In this document: positions 12,456-23,150 of the stretch, piece after piece | Layout: the number at the start of each line of letters is the position of its first letter | How positions within the stretch are numbered: position 1 is the stretch's first letter | Source of the DNA: Muricea muricata | Lineage: Eukaryota; Cnidaria; Anthozoa; Malacalcyonacea; Plexauridae | Assembly: GCA_963855995.1 (NCBI GenBank) | Contig: OY979717.1 | Location: 66,163,855 to 66,227,854, forward strand | DNA length: 64,000 nucleotides | Reading direction: 5' to 3' | Position numbers and translations under genes: made by a program | Notes under the pieces: generated by a model | Told to the model about the DNA's origin: nothing | Seen by the model: only the letters and a program-made list of their open reading frames with translations | The model's database searches: none

Positions 12456-15400
12456 TTGCTAATCACGTGGCTCCCAGATTATGGGAGCACTCAGATATAC
12501 CGCTACCATTTTGCGATTTTTAAACAACTTTTAGTTAATCGGGTAGGTCCAACACATCTGATTGGCAGATTGCGGTATATATAGAGGTATTGGAAGCCAA
12601 ATCTGAACCTCTCTATTAGTGGTTAGAGGAGAATTCGTACGTTATTTGTGTAAATGTAACTCTGTCACACTTTTCATCGAATGTAAGACGAAAATTGCAT
12701 AAATTAACAAGTACTACCCACAATCCCTCACAAGCTGGCCGCCAAAACCTAAGAGCCACGTGGCCAGGATTCACCTCTAGAGCTGTTGCGACCCGGTCAA
12801 CTGTTAAGGGTTGAGAAGGCGGTGGAGGAGATTCAAAGTAAATGTAGAAACAGAAGCAAAAATTAAAGCGAACATAGAATTCAGAACTAATATTTCTAAA
12901 ATAGGCGCTTTGAAAAGAAACTCTTGCGAATTGCGATCTTCTTTGATCAGTTGGGAGACTACAGGAGTCTCTTATGCTGAAAGGTCAGATTGTCAAATAT
13001 ACTCTAGTAGCACATAATTCTCAATGTTGATCTTTCTTTGGTCTTGTTTTGCTAGCTCAGGTCAGTTCCTGGTCATGAAAGTATCACCATCTCGTTGTGA
13101 AGATTAGCGTTAAATCCACTAAATGCATGGTTGCACCGATGAATACGACAGCATGTATAGTTTTATGGTTATCAATGTTATTCCGGCTCTGTGGCTACTC
13201 TGTTTATTAAAGATAATGCCCAGACGAGGGTTAAAATTTGGCTTGTATTGAAGGGCAACAGTTCTTCGCACAAAAGATGAATAATTCCCCAAGTTTTCAG
13301 TCTCATCATATAAACACGCGATAACAGTTATACGGAACTGGCTGCCTAATTTACAAGAACAACACTTTCTGACCGTGACTATAGTCTTTTATTTTAGGGA
13401 AGGGGACTCTGAAAATTGGTTAAGGTTGCTCTCTATAAATTATTTGATGTTATGTGGCCGGACGAATTTGTGTGAGTCGAATATAATATTGCTCATGTTA
13501 AGTAATTTTTTGTTGCATGTGTAATTTTAAAGACATGCAAAACATTTTGTTTTCCCCAATAGCACATATGTTCCCTCCGGAAATTGAGTTTTTGAAGGTT
13601 TACACAACTATCAAAAGATTTACACAATATGAAAGTCACTCCTCTTTCCAAATGTTTGTTTCCGGATCTCGTCGCGTCAGTTCAAACATCTTCGTTTCAT
13701 TTTAATTTACTTGCTACTTTGTTTGGATTGTTTGTCTAATTGCTTGTCTTTCTTCAGGCAAAAAGTTCTGTCGCTATTTATCTTATATAGATGCCAAGTT
13801 ATAAAGGATTAAAGTTAGACTTGCTGACGACAGTTCATGCACTATTTAAGGTTTTTCCACGATTTACCATGTGACTTTTTCGCGCCAAACGCATTTGTTC
13901 TTTGCGAGCTAGCATAAGCCCTCGTTAAACGAGGATGGGACTTGTTCACAGTTCATAAAACGTGCTCCAAACGGACGGTATGAACTCCAGTATTATGATA
14001 AGAAAAAAGTGATCGAAATTTGAGTACAATTCAAATTCATTTTCAATCACGCTCGGAGCCACAAATCTCACGCTCTCATTCTCGTTTATACGTAGGCTTA
14101 AAATGGAGACCTACGGATAAAGTAAAAATTGGGACTATAGATATGTCTTGCTCTACAGGTATATATTAACTAAGATTATGGAATAATTTTGCCTTTGTTT
14201 GCAGCATTGAAAACATCGTCTGTCTGTCTAGGCATACTATCTGCATTCTTTGTACCAACCGTAAAACTCCGTGGCTTTTAAATGAATTATATAACTTCTC
14301 ATATATGACTTCTTTGTATATTATTTGATCCTAGCCTCTGAACTAGCTAGGGATCTATAGTGTATTACTATTTTGCAAATTTTAGAAGTACGTGTCGCTA
14401 GTGCCTTTCGTGAATTGTCGTCTTCGATGATAATGACTATATAGATCGACATTTAACGTTAGCCATCATTTGCATGTTGCGCTCTATCCTGAATTAGTGT
14501 ATCAGTATAGAGAGAGAACACTGAAAACTAGTTACCACTTCTTACTAAAAACTGAAGCCACTTCTTATCCTATTCGCTTATACACTAAAATTTCAAATAA
14601 AAAATATAGCAGTGGCCACTGTTAGCTGATTTGAGAACTAATATATTAGTTTACGTTTTTAACAAATATACAGTCTTGCGTGGTTACGTAGGCATTGGTT
14701 TTATTGCCTTAATTGCTCGTGACTACCCATAGCAATTCATGTTATGGAAAGTAAACTAGGTATCCGTCTGAAAAGTGGAGTTATGTTTTTGATTAATGGT
14801 TCATACACCCGACAATAAGGTATATTGTCATTCTAATGAGTTTCCAAACTATCTCATCCATTTAGCATGGGTATATCTCAATCTTAAAGACATTGAAGTT
14901 AAGCTCTATTTATCTTTGACTTACAAGAGTACTTAGGCTTCAGTTCATGCTAGCTGTCATGTGGGAAAATGACCATGGCGCAGATTATGACGTACCAAAA
15001 CATTAGAGCCCAAAAAAGTTGTTGACACGAAATTGAGATGTTTGTTTAAAAACTGGTATTCAGGGAAAATTCAATGATTGGATCGACAATCAACAATCGA
15101 TAGGCAACAAGGCTGGGACAGAAATATTTGGACAAAAAATGTACTAGCTAGTGATAAGCATATATATAGTAATACCATTGAAAAGAAAATAACTGGTCAT
15201 ATGAGATTTTTTGTGTAATAAGGAAGTAAAATAGAAACTTTATAAAAGATGTATAGGCTTAAACGGTTTTCGGCCAGAGTCATGGTTTAGATTCTAATAT
15301 ATAGTGAATCCAAAGAGCCTTGTTAGTTATGAGTGACAAGTCGTTGATTATAGATTTTGTACGTCATCACTTCTAAGGTTCTAAATCTTATAATTTAAAA

Positions 15401-16437
15401 TAATTCTTGTCTACAATCTTGAGAACGGTCTCTAGAAAGGAAGTTACATGAAAAGATGTTCTTACTAAGTTCTGGTGAAATGAAAATTTTTCATGGGAAA
15501 TTAGAAATTTTTTCACCTGATGATATCTATACCACAGTTTGCAAATCTTCCCCAGATTTCCTACATGTATGTAAGATAAAATGTTTTTTGAGGCCTTGAA
15601 TGAATAAAAAACTATACTCTTGGACAATTAAGATTAAGCAAGTTCATCAGTGTGACCTTGCTAGCTCAATCTATACAGACGCTGTTACTACATGTTATTG
15701 TAGCTCTCAATCTGCCAAGTGCTATGCTTATTACAAGTAATCCTCCTAATCCTCGTCACCTGTTGCCACAGAGCTGCTTACGGAGGAAAATAAGACATGT
15801 TATGATTCACGATCAATACCAAATTACTTCAAAGAAGTGTTTGGATTGTGTTAAGTGCATGCTCGCTTTTAGCTGTCGTATTGACTACTTTCAATATTAC
15901 TTTGTAATAGAAATACTTAGCCTAACTCATGAAGATCGAATAGCTTAAGTTAAAGACGTTCTTGGACTGCTGTCTGATGTTAAAAAGCTAAAAAATATCT
16001 CTTGATAAAGAACGACAGTTTTTTGGATTCACAAACGCTCACCAGGAGTCAACCAAGTATTTTGTAAATGGTTACTCTGAGTGGAATTTCCTAAATGAGC
16101 TCAAGTATCTAGCTTGCACCTTAAAATTTCAAAGCTAAATATGACGTTGTTTTGAACTCGATTCTGTATTTCGAAATTCTTTCAAACAAAAATAGTTTGA
16201 CCTAGTGTATTGGTAACTTGTATACGCTATCCAAGATTGTGAATTTAGGTGAAAAATCTATGAAAACTGTTTACCACATAAATAGCCGTCATATTTGTAT
16301 GAATTTTTCTTTTACGCATGCCCACTGCGTGTTATTGTTTAACATTGGCTTATAGTATATGAATGAGTGTGTTGTATGTGACCATGCATGTAGCGTCCTT
16401 GCAGTTAAAACTTAAAAGCGCACAGAAACTGTAGCTG
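12456..16437. other. no recognisable gene
   Basis: About 4 kb of AT-rich sequence. The longest open stretch (15652-15948, 98 residues) is not recognised. Small hairpins occur (for example CCCTCGTTAAACGAGG near 13920), but no gene or repeat family is supported. Confidence 0.5.
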
Positions 16438-16534
16438 TATAGGATCTTTTACTACCTGAATGATATACGAACGGCTTTCGCTCGAAACGTCCAACTTCTG
16501 TTTCAGGGTTCTTGACGTAGTCAAAGATCCTATA
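16438..16534. ncRNA. hairpin-bounded hammerhead-like motif
   Basis: Outer arms TATAGGATCTTTTACTAC (plus) and the complement TATAGGATCTTTGACTAC pair with one mismatch over 18 bp. Inside, the plus strand reads CTGAATGATATACGAAC, then GGC-TTTC-GCT, then CGAAACGTCC. A CTGA box, a small stem and GAAAC resemble the arrangement of hammerhead cores in Penelope-like retroelements, but the CTGA box is not adjacent to the stem and no cleavage triplet is identified. It may simply be a conserved terminal hairpin of an unidentified retroelement. Confidence 0.3.
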
Positions 16535-17697
16535 AGGCTTCTGGATACTTTCAAAAGCTTTCAAAACATTAAACATTTCTATCCAGTTTTAGGTGCAGAC
16601 TTTCTAAATACACATATATTTCAGTTTTCTTTGTAAATATAAAATTTATTTGAAAGATTTCAATCGCAAGTGTTTTTATATTGATTAAGTTTAAAATTAA
16701 CTTTTTAATTCACATAGCCACAGTCGTCTTGACAACCTTGGAACGTAATTATTTCTGTTTGTCTTTCGGGATCATAAACAATCTTCTACTAAAAATGGAA
16801 GAGGTGAATATTTAGGCTGGTTTGTTCCACACTCCAAGGCAAAGTGGTAGTATCATCTGTAGTGAAAAGAAACATCAAACCTTTCCTGATCATTTTTAAA
16901 AATATTGTGAACACTCAGCATGAAATGAGCGTTTCCCGCTTAATATATAAGAATGCCCAATCTCATTGATAATTGCACTTAACATGAATATAGTAGACCT
17001 ATATAGTAGTCTGCTTATTCCTGTGTAAAGAATATAACAAATGAATAAGTTATCGTCATTTTTATTAATTTTACACTGATTGAATTTTCGGTGTATATGT
17101 ATCGATCCACATGTTGAGCAAACTGCCATGTAGGTCTAATTAGTGCCAGGCCTTCGTAATATATAGAGACTTATTTGTTTACAATTTTATACGAGATAGT
17201 TCAATGTTTTGTTTTGAGAAAAACCACGACATTTTTTGTCGTTTGTCATAACACATCACTAGTTCATCCTTCCAATGGTATTGAAAGTTTCCACAAGATG
17301 CGATCATTTAATAATATCTTATTAAATAGTTGAGTACTTTACATGTTAGTTAATAATAATATTGATAATACATGTATTGCTTATATGTACACAATTACGC
17401 AAAGTATATCTATATGCATCAGGGTGAGCGTCATTTTACTGAGCTATAAGGACATTTCCATTTCGGAGTACAGTTTACACAACGAAACATTAACACAAAA
17501 CTATTTAGCTACTAGCAACACAACTGTACAGTAGCGTCTGTAAGACCACTATTATAGGTTGCAAGGAAAAATTGCCCGCGTTACGTGTCTATTTTTTTTA
17601 TATATTTATATATTTTTCGGCTGCTCCTATGAATGGAACCCTTACGACATTACATCGCATACGATTTTATCGTTTAAATAAATTATAAGTTAATTTC
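16535..17697. other. no recognisable gene (3' side of hedgehog)
   Basis: AT-rich intergenic DNA downstream of hedgehog with no supported feature. Confidence 0.5.
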
Positions 17698-17703
17698 TTT
17701 AAT
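17698..17703 (-). terminator. possible polyadenylation signal for hedgehog
   Basis: ATTAAA on the minus strand about 185 bp past the hedgehog stop codon. It is the nearest recognised hexamer variant seen downstream; no canonical AATAAA was seen closer. Short AT-rich words are common here, so this is tentative. Confidence 0.2.
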
Positions 17704-17886
17704 ATTAATCTGTTCGGGGATTCAATTGAAGGAACCACTGATCAGAATATATATGCATTGTTCGACGGATTTTCGACTGTTAGTATATTTACAAATTAAT
17801 TAACAGTTTAAAATTAAAGGTCCTATATATTCAAGTGCTAGTGAAAACTGTTTCCTTTCTGTTGAAATCCCCATCGTATTATCATA

Positions 17887-18518
17887 TTAAGTTAACACAG
17901 AAAAATATTCGTTCAAAAACAGCAATAATCTAGCATACCAATGTACGCCTTGCTGTGGCTTATTTTCTGAGTTGAGCAACTTTGGAAAATGATTATGCAG
18001 GAACTTAGCTGGCCAGAATATTGAATCAACCAACTCATGATCCTCTAAAAGAGCGTAACACGAAGCCAGTACACCGTCGACAATGATGTTCCCTTCGTTT
18101 GTTAATGGAGCAATTGATCCTCGTTCATTAGAAACAGAAATACCTGATACTTGTGCTTCTACCAATTTTCCATCACTCAATACTTTAACAAAATCTCCTC
18201 TCTGAATCATTTTTGCAAATTGTACTTTCCAGAATGATGAATAACGTCTTTTAACATAGATTAGATGAGACTTGGTAAGGTATAGTTCTCGTCTAGGGTT
18301 TTCCGTTCGGATTACAAAATACATTACATTCTTCCTGTTTGGTTTATTGTCCAAAAACATAGCAACTTCACTGTACACAATTTCGCCTTCTTTATTCATA
18401 CTTTGAACTTTGTCACCAAGTTTCAGCTGATTCATCGTTGTGGTTCTGCCATCTACGAGTTTGATCGTTGAGTTGCTCCTGAAACATCCCATTTCCATAA
18501 GAGTATCAGCTTTAATTT
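17887..18518 (-). CDS. hh: hedgehog exon 3: Hint autoprocessing domain and C-terminal tail
   Basis: Codes residues 190-399 and the stop. The acceptor follows a pyrimidine tract (TTTTTCTAG). Self-cleavage falls between Gly200 and Cys201 (GCF). Residues expected for Hint catalysis are all present by alignment with Drosophila Hedgehog: Cys201, Asp246 (FLDN), Thr271 and His274 (TKSH), and Cys343 (LASCYA). The tail ends with [15 protein letters not shown] (about 380-394), which matches the conserved C-terminal sterol-recognition helix of vertebrate proteins. The exon is open with no frame damage. It argues for a functional, cholesterol-transferring Hedgehog and not for an orphan Hog-type Hint protein. 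Confidence 0.95.
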
Positions 18519-20723
18519 CTAGAAAAACGAGCCAAAAGTAATGCTTCGTGCAAGGGAACAATTAAACTCGCAAAGATTGAGCTGTTGGCCGTTTAAGCAA
18601 TTTAATAATTCCTTCGTTTTGTACTACATGCGTTAGCAAAAAAATTAATTTTCGCTGTATATTTTTGTTCTTTCATTTGGATGTTATCTTGATATAGAAG
18701 GAACGACGAGAAAGCAGCTAGTGCTCAGTATGCATTCACGTTGCCTTTGAATTAGTGAAGAACATAACTCGCTACTATGGAAGAATATTTGCGATTTTAA
18801 CTGAGGCAAACTGGAAAAATGTTTTAAGCCAAATTGTATCTGAGCCAAACATGCAAGACTTCACTGAGACATGTGTGGTTTCAAGGACGGGTGATGATTT
18901 TGTGAAAAATTGTAATCCGGGAAAGGCCAAGCTTTAAAACCTGGCTGGTCTGTCTGGTACGCAAATATTAGTAGAATCATCAACTAGCATACTGAGGCAA
19001 ACGCTGTAATTTGATTGGCTACTCTACTCGCTATCTAATTTATCTATTCCCCCATAGATAGCGAGTAGTAAAACAACAATTTTTCTGGTGTATTTTTTCA
19101 ATTCAAGGACAATTCAGTTGTAAAATTTTTTAGCAAAATTACTTAAAAATCAATTATTTACCTCAGATTCTACTAAAACTATTAGATTATTCAGTCTCAA
19201 TTTCCATGCGTTCCTCATCAACTATATCACGGCCAGAATCTCGAGCTCGTAATCTAATTGCTAACTAAGACTGTTTTTAGTTATACCAGAGGGTCCGACC
19301 AGACTGTTATTTTAGTATATAGGTTACAGTTTCAAATTTAGCTACCGTAACATTCAGGAACATGTAAACAACAAGTGTCTGGCCTCTTTAAAACATATAG
19401 ACTTTTTGAAATGCATGAACTCTCAGATAACTCTCAGCTGTCTGAAATTTTTCTTCCTCAACTACTACGATAGACATCGGTTAATGTCTCACAGAACTCA
19501 AACGGAAAGCGTCAAAAGACATCAAGGTCGCATGTACTATCATGAACATACGTATTGAATTGCAAATAATACATATTTCCGTACAATTTAAACAGAAATA
19601 CGTTCTACAGCTTGAAAGCATTATATTTGGTAAAATTGTCGATGTAAGCTAATCAACAAGTCGATTCAATATAAAAGACGACAAAAATCATTCAGAAAAT
19701 TCATTCATGTTTGTAGTTTTACTACAAATATGTAGCAAAGTTTACGCCATGTCAGTCATGCCAAACTCGTAAAGACGGGGGCCTTTCCTACTCGAGTAAT
19801 GGAGTATTTCCCAAAAGTTTGGTATTTAAAATATTTCTGACCACAGTCCAGTCTAGGTTTTGGCAAAACCTAGATACTGAAAATTAAAGCCAAGACCAAA
19901 CGATATTAGACTGGTCTGCGTGACATCGATACACCCGGGCATAAAAAAAACAAAATTAACTTACCGACACGCACAGACGCATGAACTCTCTGTTTTTGGA
20001 CGTAATTCACCCAATCAAAGCCTGCTTCAACAGCCAATCTTGCAAGAAGTCCTAACTTCGATCTATCCCTGTCAGAAGTTGTAATATCAACAGCACGTCC
20101 TTCGTAGTGCAATGAACTTATGTCATGTTTATGGTAGGTCTCTTCGTCCCAAGCGGCAATAACGCGAAGCTTTATTCTTGGCCATCTTTGTTTCACAAGT
20201 TTTTCGAGCCTGTTCAGAGCATCCCGGCATCTCTAAAAAAGACCACAAAATGAATCGGAAAACACAAAAACTTCTTAGAAGGATTATGTTGAATAAGGCG
20301 GGAATGTTTTGATAGTTCTTTAAGGGACTATTCATCTATTGTATTTGTAAACATCGGTTTCTTAAAACTACACCTGAATGAGCCGAATGACTTGAAAACA
20401 TGAAATACTGCACAAACACAAACCTTGGTCATCTTTCGACTGTCTCCAGAACTTTCAGTTGTTTGTTCAAAAACTATGCCAGGATTAATGTTGGGTTTTA
20501 ACCGCTTAAACGCTGGACTGCCATATTTTATAGGTTCTGTTGGTTTGCCACTTGCGCCCTGCGAATATTCATCAATGTCAGGAATTTTTTGATGCAAATA
20601 AAACGCGTTACGTGTGGGTCTCCTTGACGAGCCTCCTGGCGTTGCTATACAGCAGATAGCTGGTCTTGTAAAACACAGCAGCAGGAACCATATTGTGAGA
20701 TTTATCTTCAATTCAGAAATCAT
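17887..20723 (-). CDS. hh: Hedgehog signalling protein precursor, three exons, 399 residues
   Basis: Secreted morphogen precursor. Coding exons 20723-20424, 20232-19965 and 18518-17887 are joined by GT-AG introns of 191 bp (phase 0) and 1446 bp (phase 1) and sum to exactly 400 codons including the stop. Order of parts: signal peptide (about 1-23), Hedgehog N-terminal signalling domain (about 40-189), Gly-Cys-Phe self-cleavage site (200-202), Hint domain (201 to about 345) and a C-terminal sterol-recognition-like tail. In known Hedgehogs the Hint domain cuts the precursor and attaches cholesterol to the N-terminal fragment, which then signals through Patched and Smoothened. Both intron positions match the classical three-exon Hedgehog layout of other animals (from memory). 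The start is the first in-frame Met, directly ahead of a hydrophobic leader. No partner gene lies nearby. Family assignment is secure; the exact orthologue within cnidarian Hedgehog/Hedgehog-like sets is not. Confidence 0.95.
18519..19964 (-). other. hedgehog intron 2, with an embedded repeat copy
   Basis: GT-AG intron of 1446 bp, phase 1. It contains a copy of the two-hairpin repeat family (18967-19268) and a short perfect hairpin around 19851-19874 (TCTAGGTTTTG and its complement). The remainder shows no recognisable gene. Confidence 0.85.
18967..19268. repeat. two-hairpin repeat family, copy 1 (in hedgehog intron 2)
   Basis: Begins ATTAGTAGAATCAT. A first hairpin at 19024-19068 pairs CTACTCGCTATCT with AGATAGCGAGTAG. 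An AT-rich middle follows, then a right block beginning TCTACTAAAACTATTAGATTA and ending CTCGAGCTCGTAATCTAATTG, whose two halves pair as the second hairpin. Matches copy 2 at 22514-22817 over its full length. Non-coding; superfamily unknown. Confidence 0.75.
19965..20232 (-). CDS. hh: hedgehog exon 2: core of the signalling domain
   Basis: Codes residues 101-189 plus one base of codon 190. The acceptor is TTTTTTAG and the donor is GTAAGT. It carries the family hallmark [19 protein letters not shown] (141-159) and [13 protein letters not shown] (163-175). The zinc ligands of the Sonic hedgehog fold are present by alignment as His142, Asp149 and His184. Two departures are visible: the Glu of the calcium-binding loop (TEGWDED in Sonic hedgehog) is Ala here (IAAWDEE, 125-131), and the Glu beside the zinc site (YYESKAHIH) is Val178, with the first His of that motif replaced by Arg182. 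Fold and zinc binding are probably intact; the calcium-dependent partner interface may differ. Confidence 0.95.
20424..20723 (-). CDS. hh: hedgehog exon 1: signal peptide and start of the signalling domain
   Basis: Codes residues 1-100. The leader has a hydrophobic core (IWFLLLCF, about 11-18) and ends near AICC, so the mature protein probably begins at Cys24 or Cys25. In most Hedgehogs the first mature residues are Cys-Gly-Pro-Gly and the Cys is palmitoylated; here the Cys is followed by Ile-Ala-Thr-Pro-Gly-Gly. A short basic patch (SSRRPTR, 32-38), the region aligned to IPNV-(x)n-GASG (IPDI, GASG) and the NPGIVF stretch identify the family. The exon ends at codon AAG followed by GTTTGT, a phase 0 donor, in the same place as the first intron of vertebrate hedgehog genes, just after the conserved Met-Thr. 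Confidence 0.93.
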
Positions 20724-20777
20724 TTTGCAGCTTATTTATTATCCGAAAGTTGAAAGTCGCTCACTCCTGTGTTCTTT

Positions 20778-20880
20778 GTGTACGGCGTATTTGTTATTTT
20801 TAACGGCGTATTTGCGAGTCTTTCACTGATTGGACAATTCCAGCGTAAGCTATAAGACTTTGTATGCAGACCTATATATG
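20778..20880 (-). promoter_or_regulatory. putative hedgehog proximal promoter
   Basis: Immediately 5' of the hedgehog start codon. Read on the minus strand it holds a TATA-like run (ATATATAGG, near 20870-20878), a CCAAT pentamer (within 20829-20834), and two identical 12-bp words CAAATACGCCGT at 20782-20793 and 20803-20814. The two words are 21 bp apart, two helical turns, in direct orientation. No transcription start can be fixed from sequence alone, and the TATA and CCAAT matches are weak in such AT-rich DNA. Confidence 0.3.
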
Positions 20881-22513
20881 TAAAAGAATTCAAAAATTAG
20901 ATTTCGCAGTCTCGAGACAACGTAGGTCGTTTTGAAAAGTACGCCCACATCTCTGTTGATCAGTTTTAAATAATGTTTGCTTCTTTGTGAAACAAACTCA
21001 GGAAATTAGAAAACTTTCATTTATGCCGAAAACAATTGAATTCAGCTTGTGGAATTAGCCTTATTGTAAAGCAGTCAACGTAGAAGGTATTAAAGCGGGC
21101 ACATTTGTTTAATTAATTGCATTGCTAAAGCACTTCCCAAGAGGTTATTCCAAACATCCTCAAGGCGACTTTTATACATGCCAAGCAAGATTTTAAGATA
21201 AACGTTTCACAGTTATGAAAGAAATTTCACTTAAGACATTAACAAGGTATATTTCCATCTACGTTCCAGCTGCATCTTTAATCGTGCCGTGTTTGCTCTG
21301 AGCTAAAGATCGCTTCCCAAACTAATCCCGTCATTAAAATTCAATGTAGGCAATTACCTCTAAACCTTTAGCCGCTGGATTTAATATGATTTCACTTAGG
21401 CCTTTTATTGGAAGCGTTTAAGCTGTCAAGTTTATGTCACTAATAATGTTTAACATAATTACACATTAGATTTAACGGGACAAAGGTATGCTGTGATACT
21501 TGAGGAGAACTTAATTGGTCTCGCGTTATAGGCGTGGCCATAGGATTCCATATCTGCAAATAGTGCAAAACAACAGTAGTTTTAAGAAGAATTCTTGGCC
21601 AAACCGGCAATCTGAACCCATCTCGCCTGGACACATTCGCTATATACGCAGTTCTCACTGACTAGCCATTAAGGTGAAACAAAACATGTTGCTTCGCTTT
21701 ATCATCAGGTTACGTTGACAGCAACTATTTGTCTTGCATTACTCAGTGGCCTGTCGAAAATGATAGGTGTACGGTGATAATTCAAATCTCGTTTGTATAA
21801 ACTGACACCCTTACATTGATCATCTATGTTTATCCGGGTGTTATTATTATATTTTCACCGCTGAAAATCGATATAGGATCTCATTCACAAGTTAATCAGT
21901 AATCAGTGATTTGTAGCGATGTAATTGTGTGGCGGCTTGCCTCCCTGACCTTTCCGTTGCGGGCTTGACGCGGTGCGCAATTGCAAAAGTTGACTATGAT
22001 ATAATAAAGAATGCGCAAAACAAGTAAATAAGGGGTTAAAATAAAGACATCCGTGTCGGAAAGTGATTTAACCAGTTAAACGAATTCTTACATTCTGATA
22101 GCTTCCAATACTATTTGGGCGCCAAGGGAAAGCTTTGTTGCCAAATATTTTCATCAGTAGAATCTATCTCTACTTTGTGGAATAAAATTCCTATTTGAGG
22201 ATTCTTGTTGAATGTGAATATGAATATTTTCGTGGCGGCAAAAGTCTGACGAGTGTGTTCAAATAACTTTTCTCGATCAATATCATACAATGCTATGATA
22301 AACTCGATTAGTAAATTTTCCTAAATCATTATATCTTAAAGAGGAGTTTACACATGTCTAGCTGAGAAAGATTAAATCAGGTTTTCGAATTTTTTTTCGT
22401 TGTTTAATGACCAACACAAAAATGGCCAGAAAAAAGTACGTCGATTTGCGCTGATTTATACCAACCAGGTCGTGTTACTACAGGCCGTGTATAAAAAAAC
22501 TTAACTAATGTTA
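20881..22513. other. no recognisable gene (5' side of hedgehog)
   Basis: Upstream flank of hedgehog. No coding signature; a GC-richer patch at about 21930-21985 is unexplained. Any enhancers here could only be found by comparison between species. Confidence 0.5.
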
Positions 22514-22817
22514 ATTAGTAGAATCATACTAGTATACTATTGGAAATGCTGTCATTTGATTGGTTACGTACTCTACTCGCTATCTATTCCTCGATAGATA
22601 GCGAGTAGCGAAACAATCATCTTCCTATAGAAATTTCTTTGAAAAAAATTGCTTAGAAAATCAAATTTTTTGTTGAATATTCCATGTTTGACCTCTGATT
22701 CTACTAAAACAATTAGATTACTCGCTCTCGATTTCTATGCGGTGATAGTTGATTCGGGCTTCGCCCTCATTTAACTATCACCGTATAGAAATCTAGAGCT
22801 CGTAATCTAATTGTTAA
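22514..22817. repeat. two-hairpin repeat family, copy 2
   Basis: Same order as the intronic copy. A perfect hairpin spans 22573-22618 (CTACTCGCTATCTAT, loop TCCTCG, complement). The right hairpin at about 22712-22815 pairs CAATTAGATTACTCGC.. with ..GCTCGTAATCTAATTG and includes an inner stem GGTGATAGTT/AACTATCACC with a loop rich in GGGCTTCGCCC. TGTTAATTAGTA occurs at both borders (22509-22520 and 22812-22823 approximately), either a target duplication or part of the neighbouring copy. Confidence 0.8.
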
Positions 22818-22820
22818 TTA

Positions 22821-23150
22821 GTATACACCCGACATTGTCTATTACAAATCCTGCATTCTGATTGGCTACTCAACCATTGTCTATCGTGATGGTGAACGTT
22901 CGGGAAAAATGAAAACAAACCTGAAAAAATATGGCAGTAAACTCATTGCGGTGTATCGATTATTTTCTCGAAATTAATATATCTAGGTACAGGGTGTATA
23001 CTAAAACAATTAGATAACTCGCCCTCGTTGTCTATGAGCGAATTGTCAACTCAGGCTACGCCTTCGTTGACTAACAATTAGGCGCCGAAGGCGAGGTGAT
23101 TACAAGCTATAGGCTTGTAATCACCAAGCCTGAGGCGACTAATTGTTTTA
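22821..23150. repeat. two-hairpin repeat family, copy 3 (variant, abutting copy 2)
   Basis: Starts GTATACACCCGAC, contains CATTCTGATTGGCTACTC, then CAGGGTGTATACTAAAACAA and a right block with GATAACTCGCCCTCG and a strong stem GGTGATTACAAGC/GCTTGTAATCACC. GTATACACC appears inverted on either side of the left half. It shares the GATTGGCTACTC and CTAAAACAATTAGAT words with copies 1 and 2 but differs between them, so it is a subfamily. Confidence 0.6.

Noticed and set aside
15652..15948. 98-codon open frame as a gene
   Set aside because: No recognisable family or exon signals; length is within chance expectation.
18755..18937. Plus-strand open frame inside hedgehog intron 2 as a nested gene
   Set aside because: 60 codons with no family resemblance; chance length.
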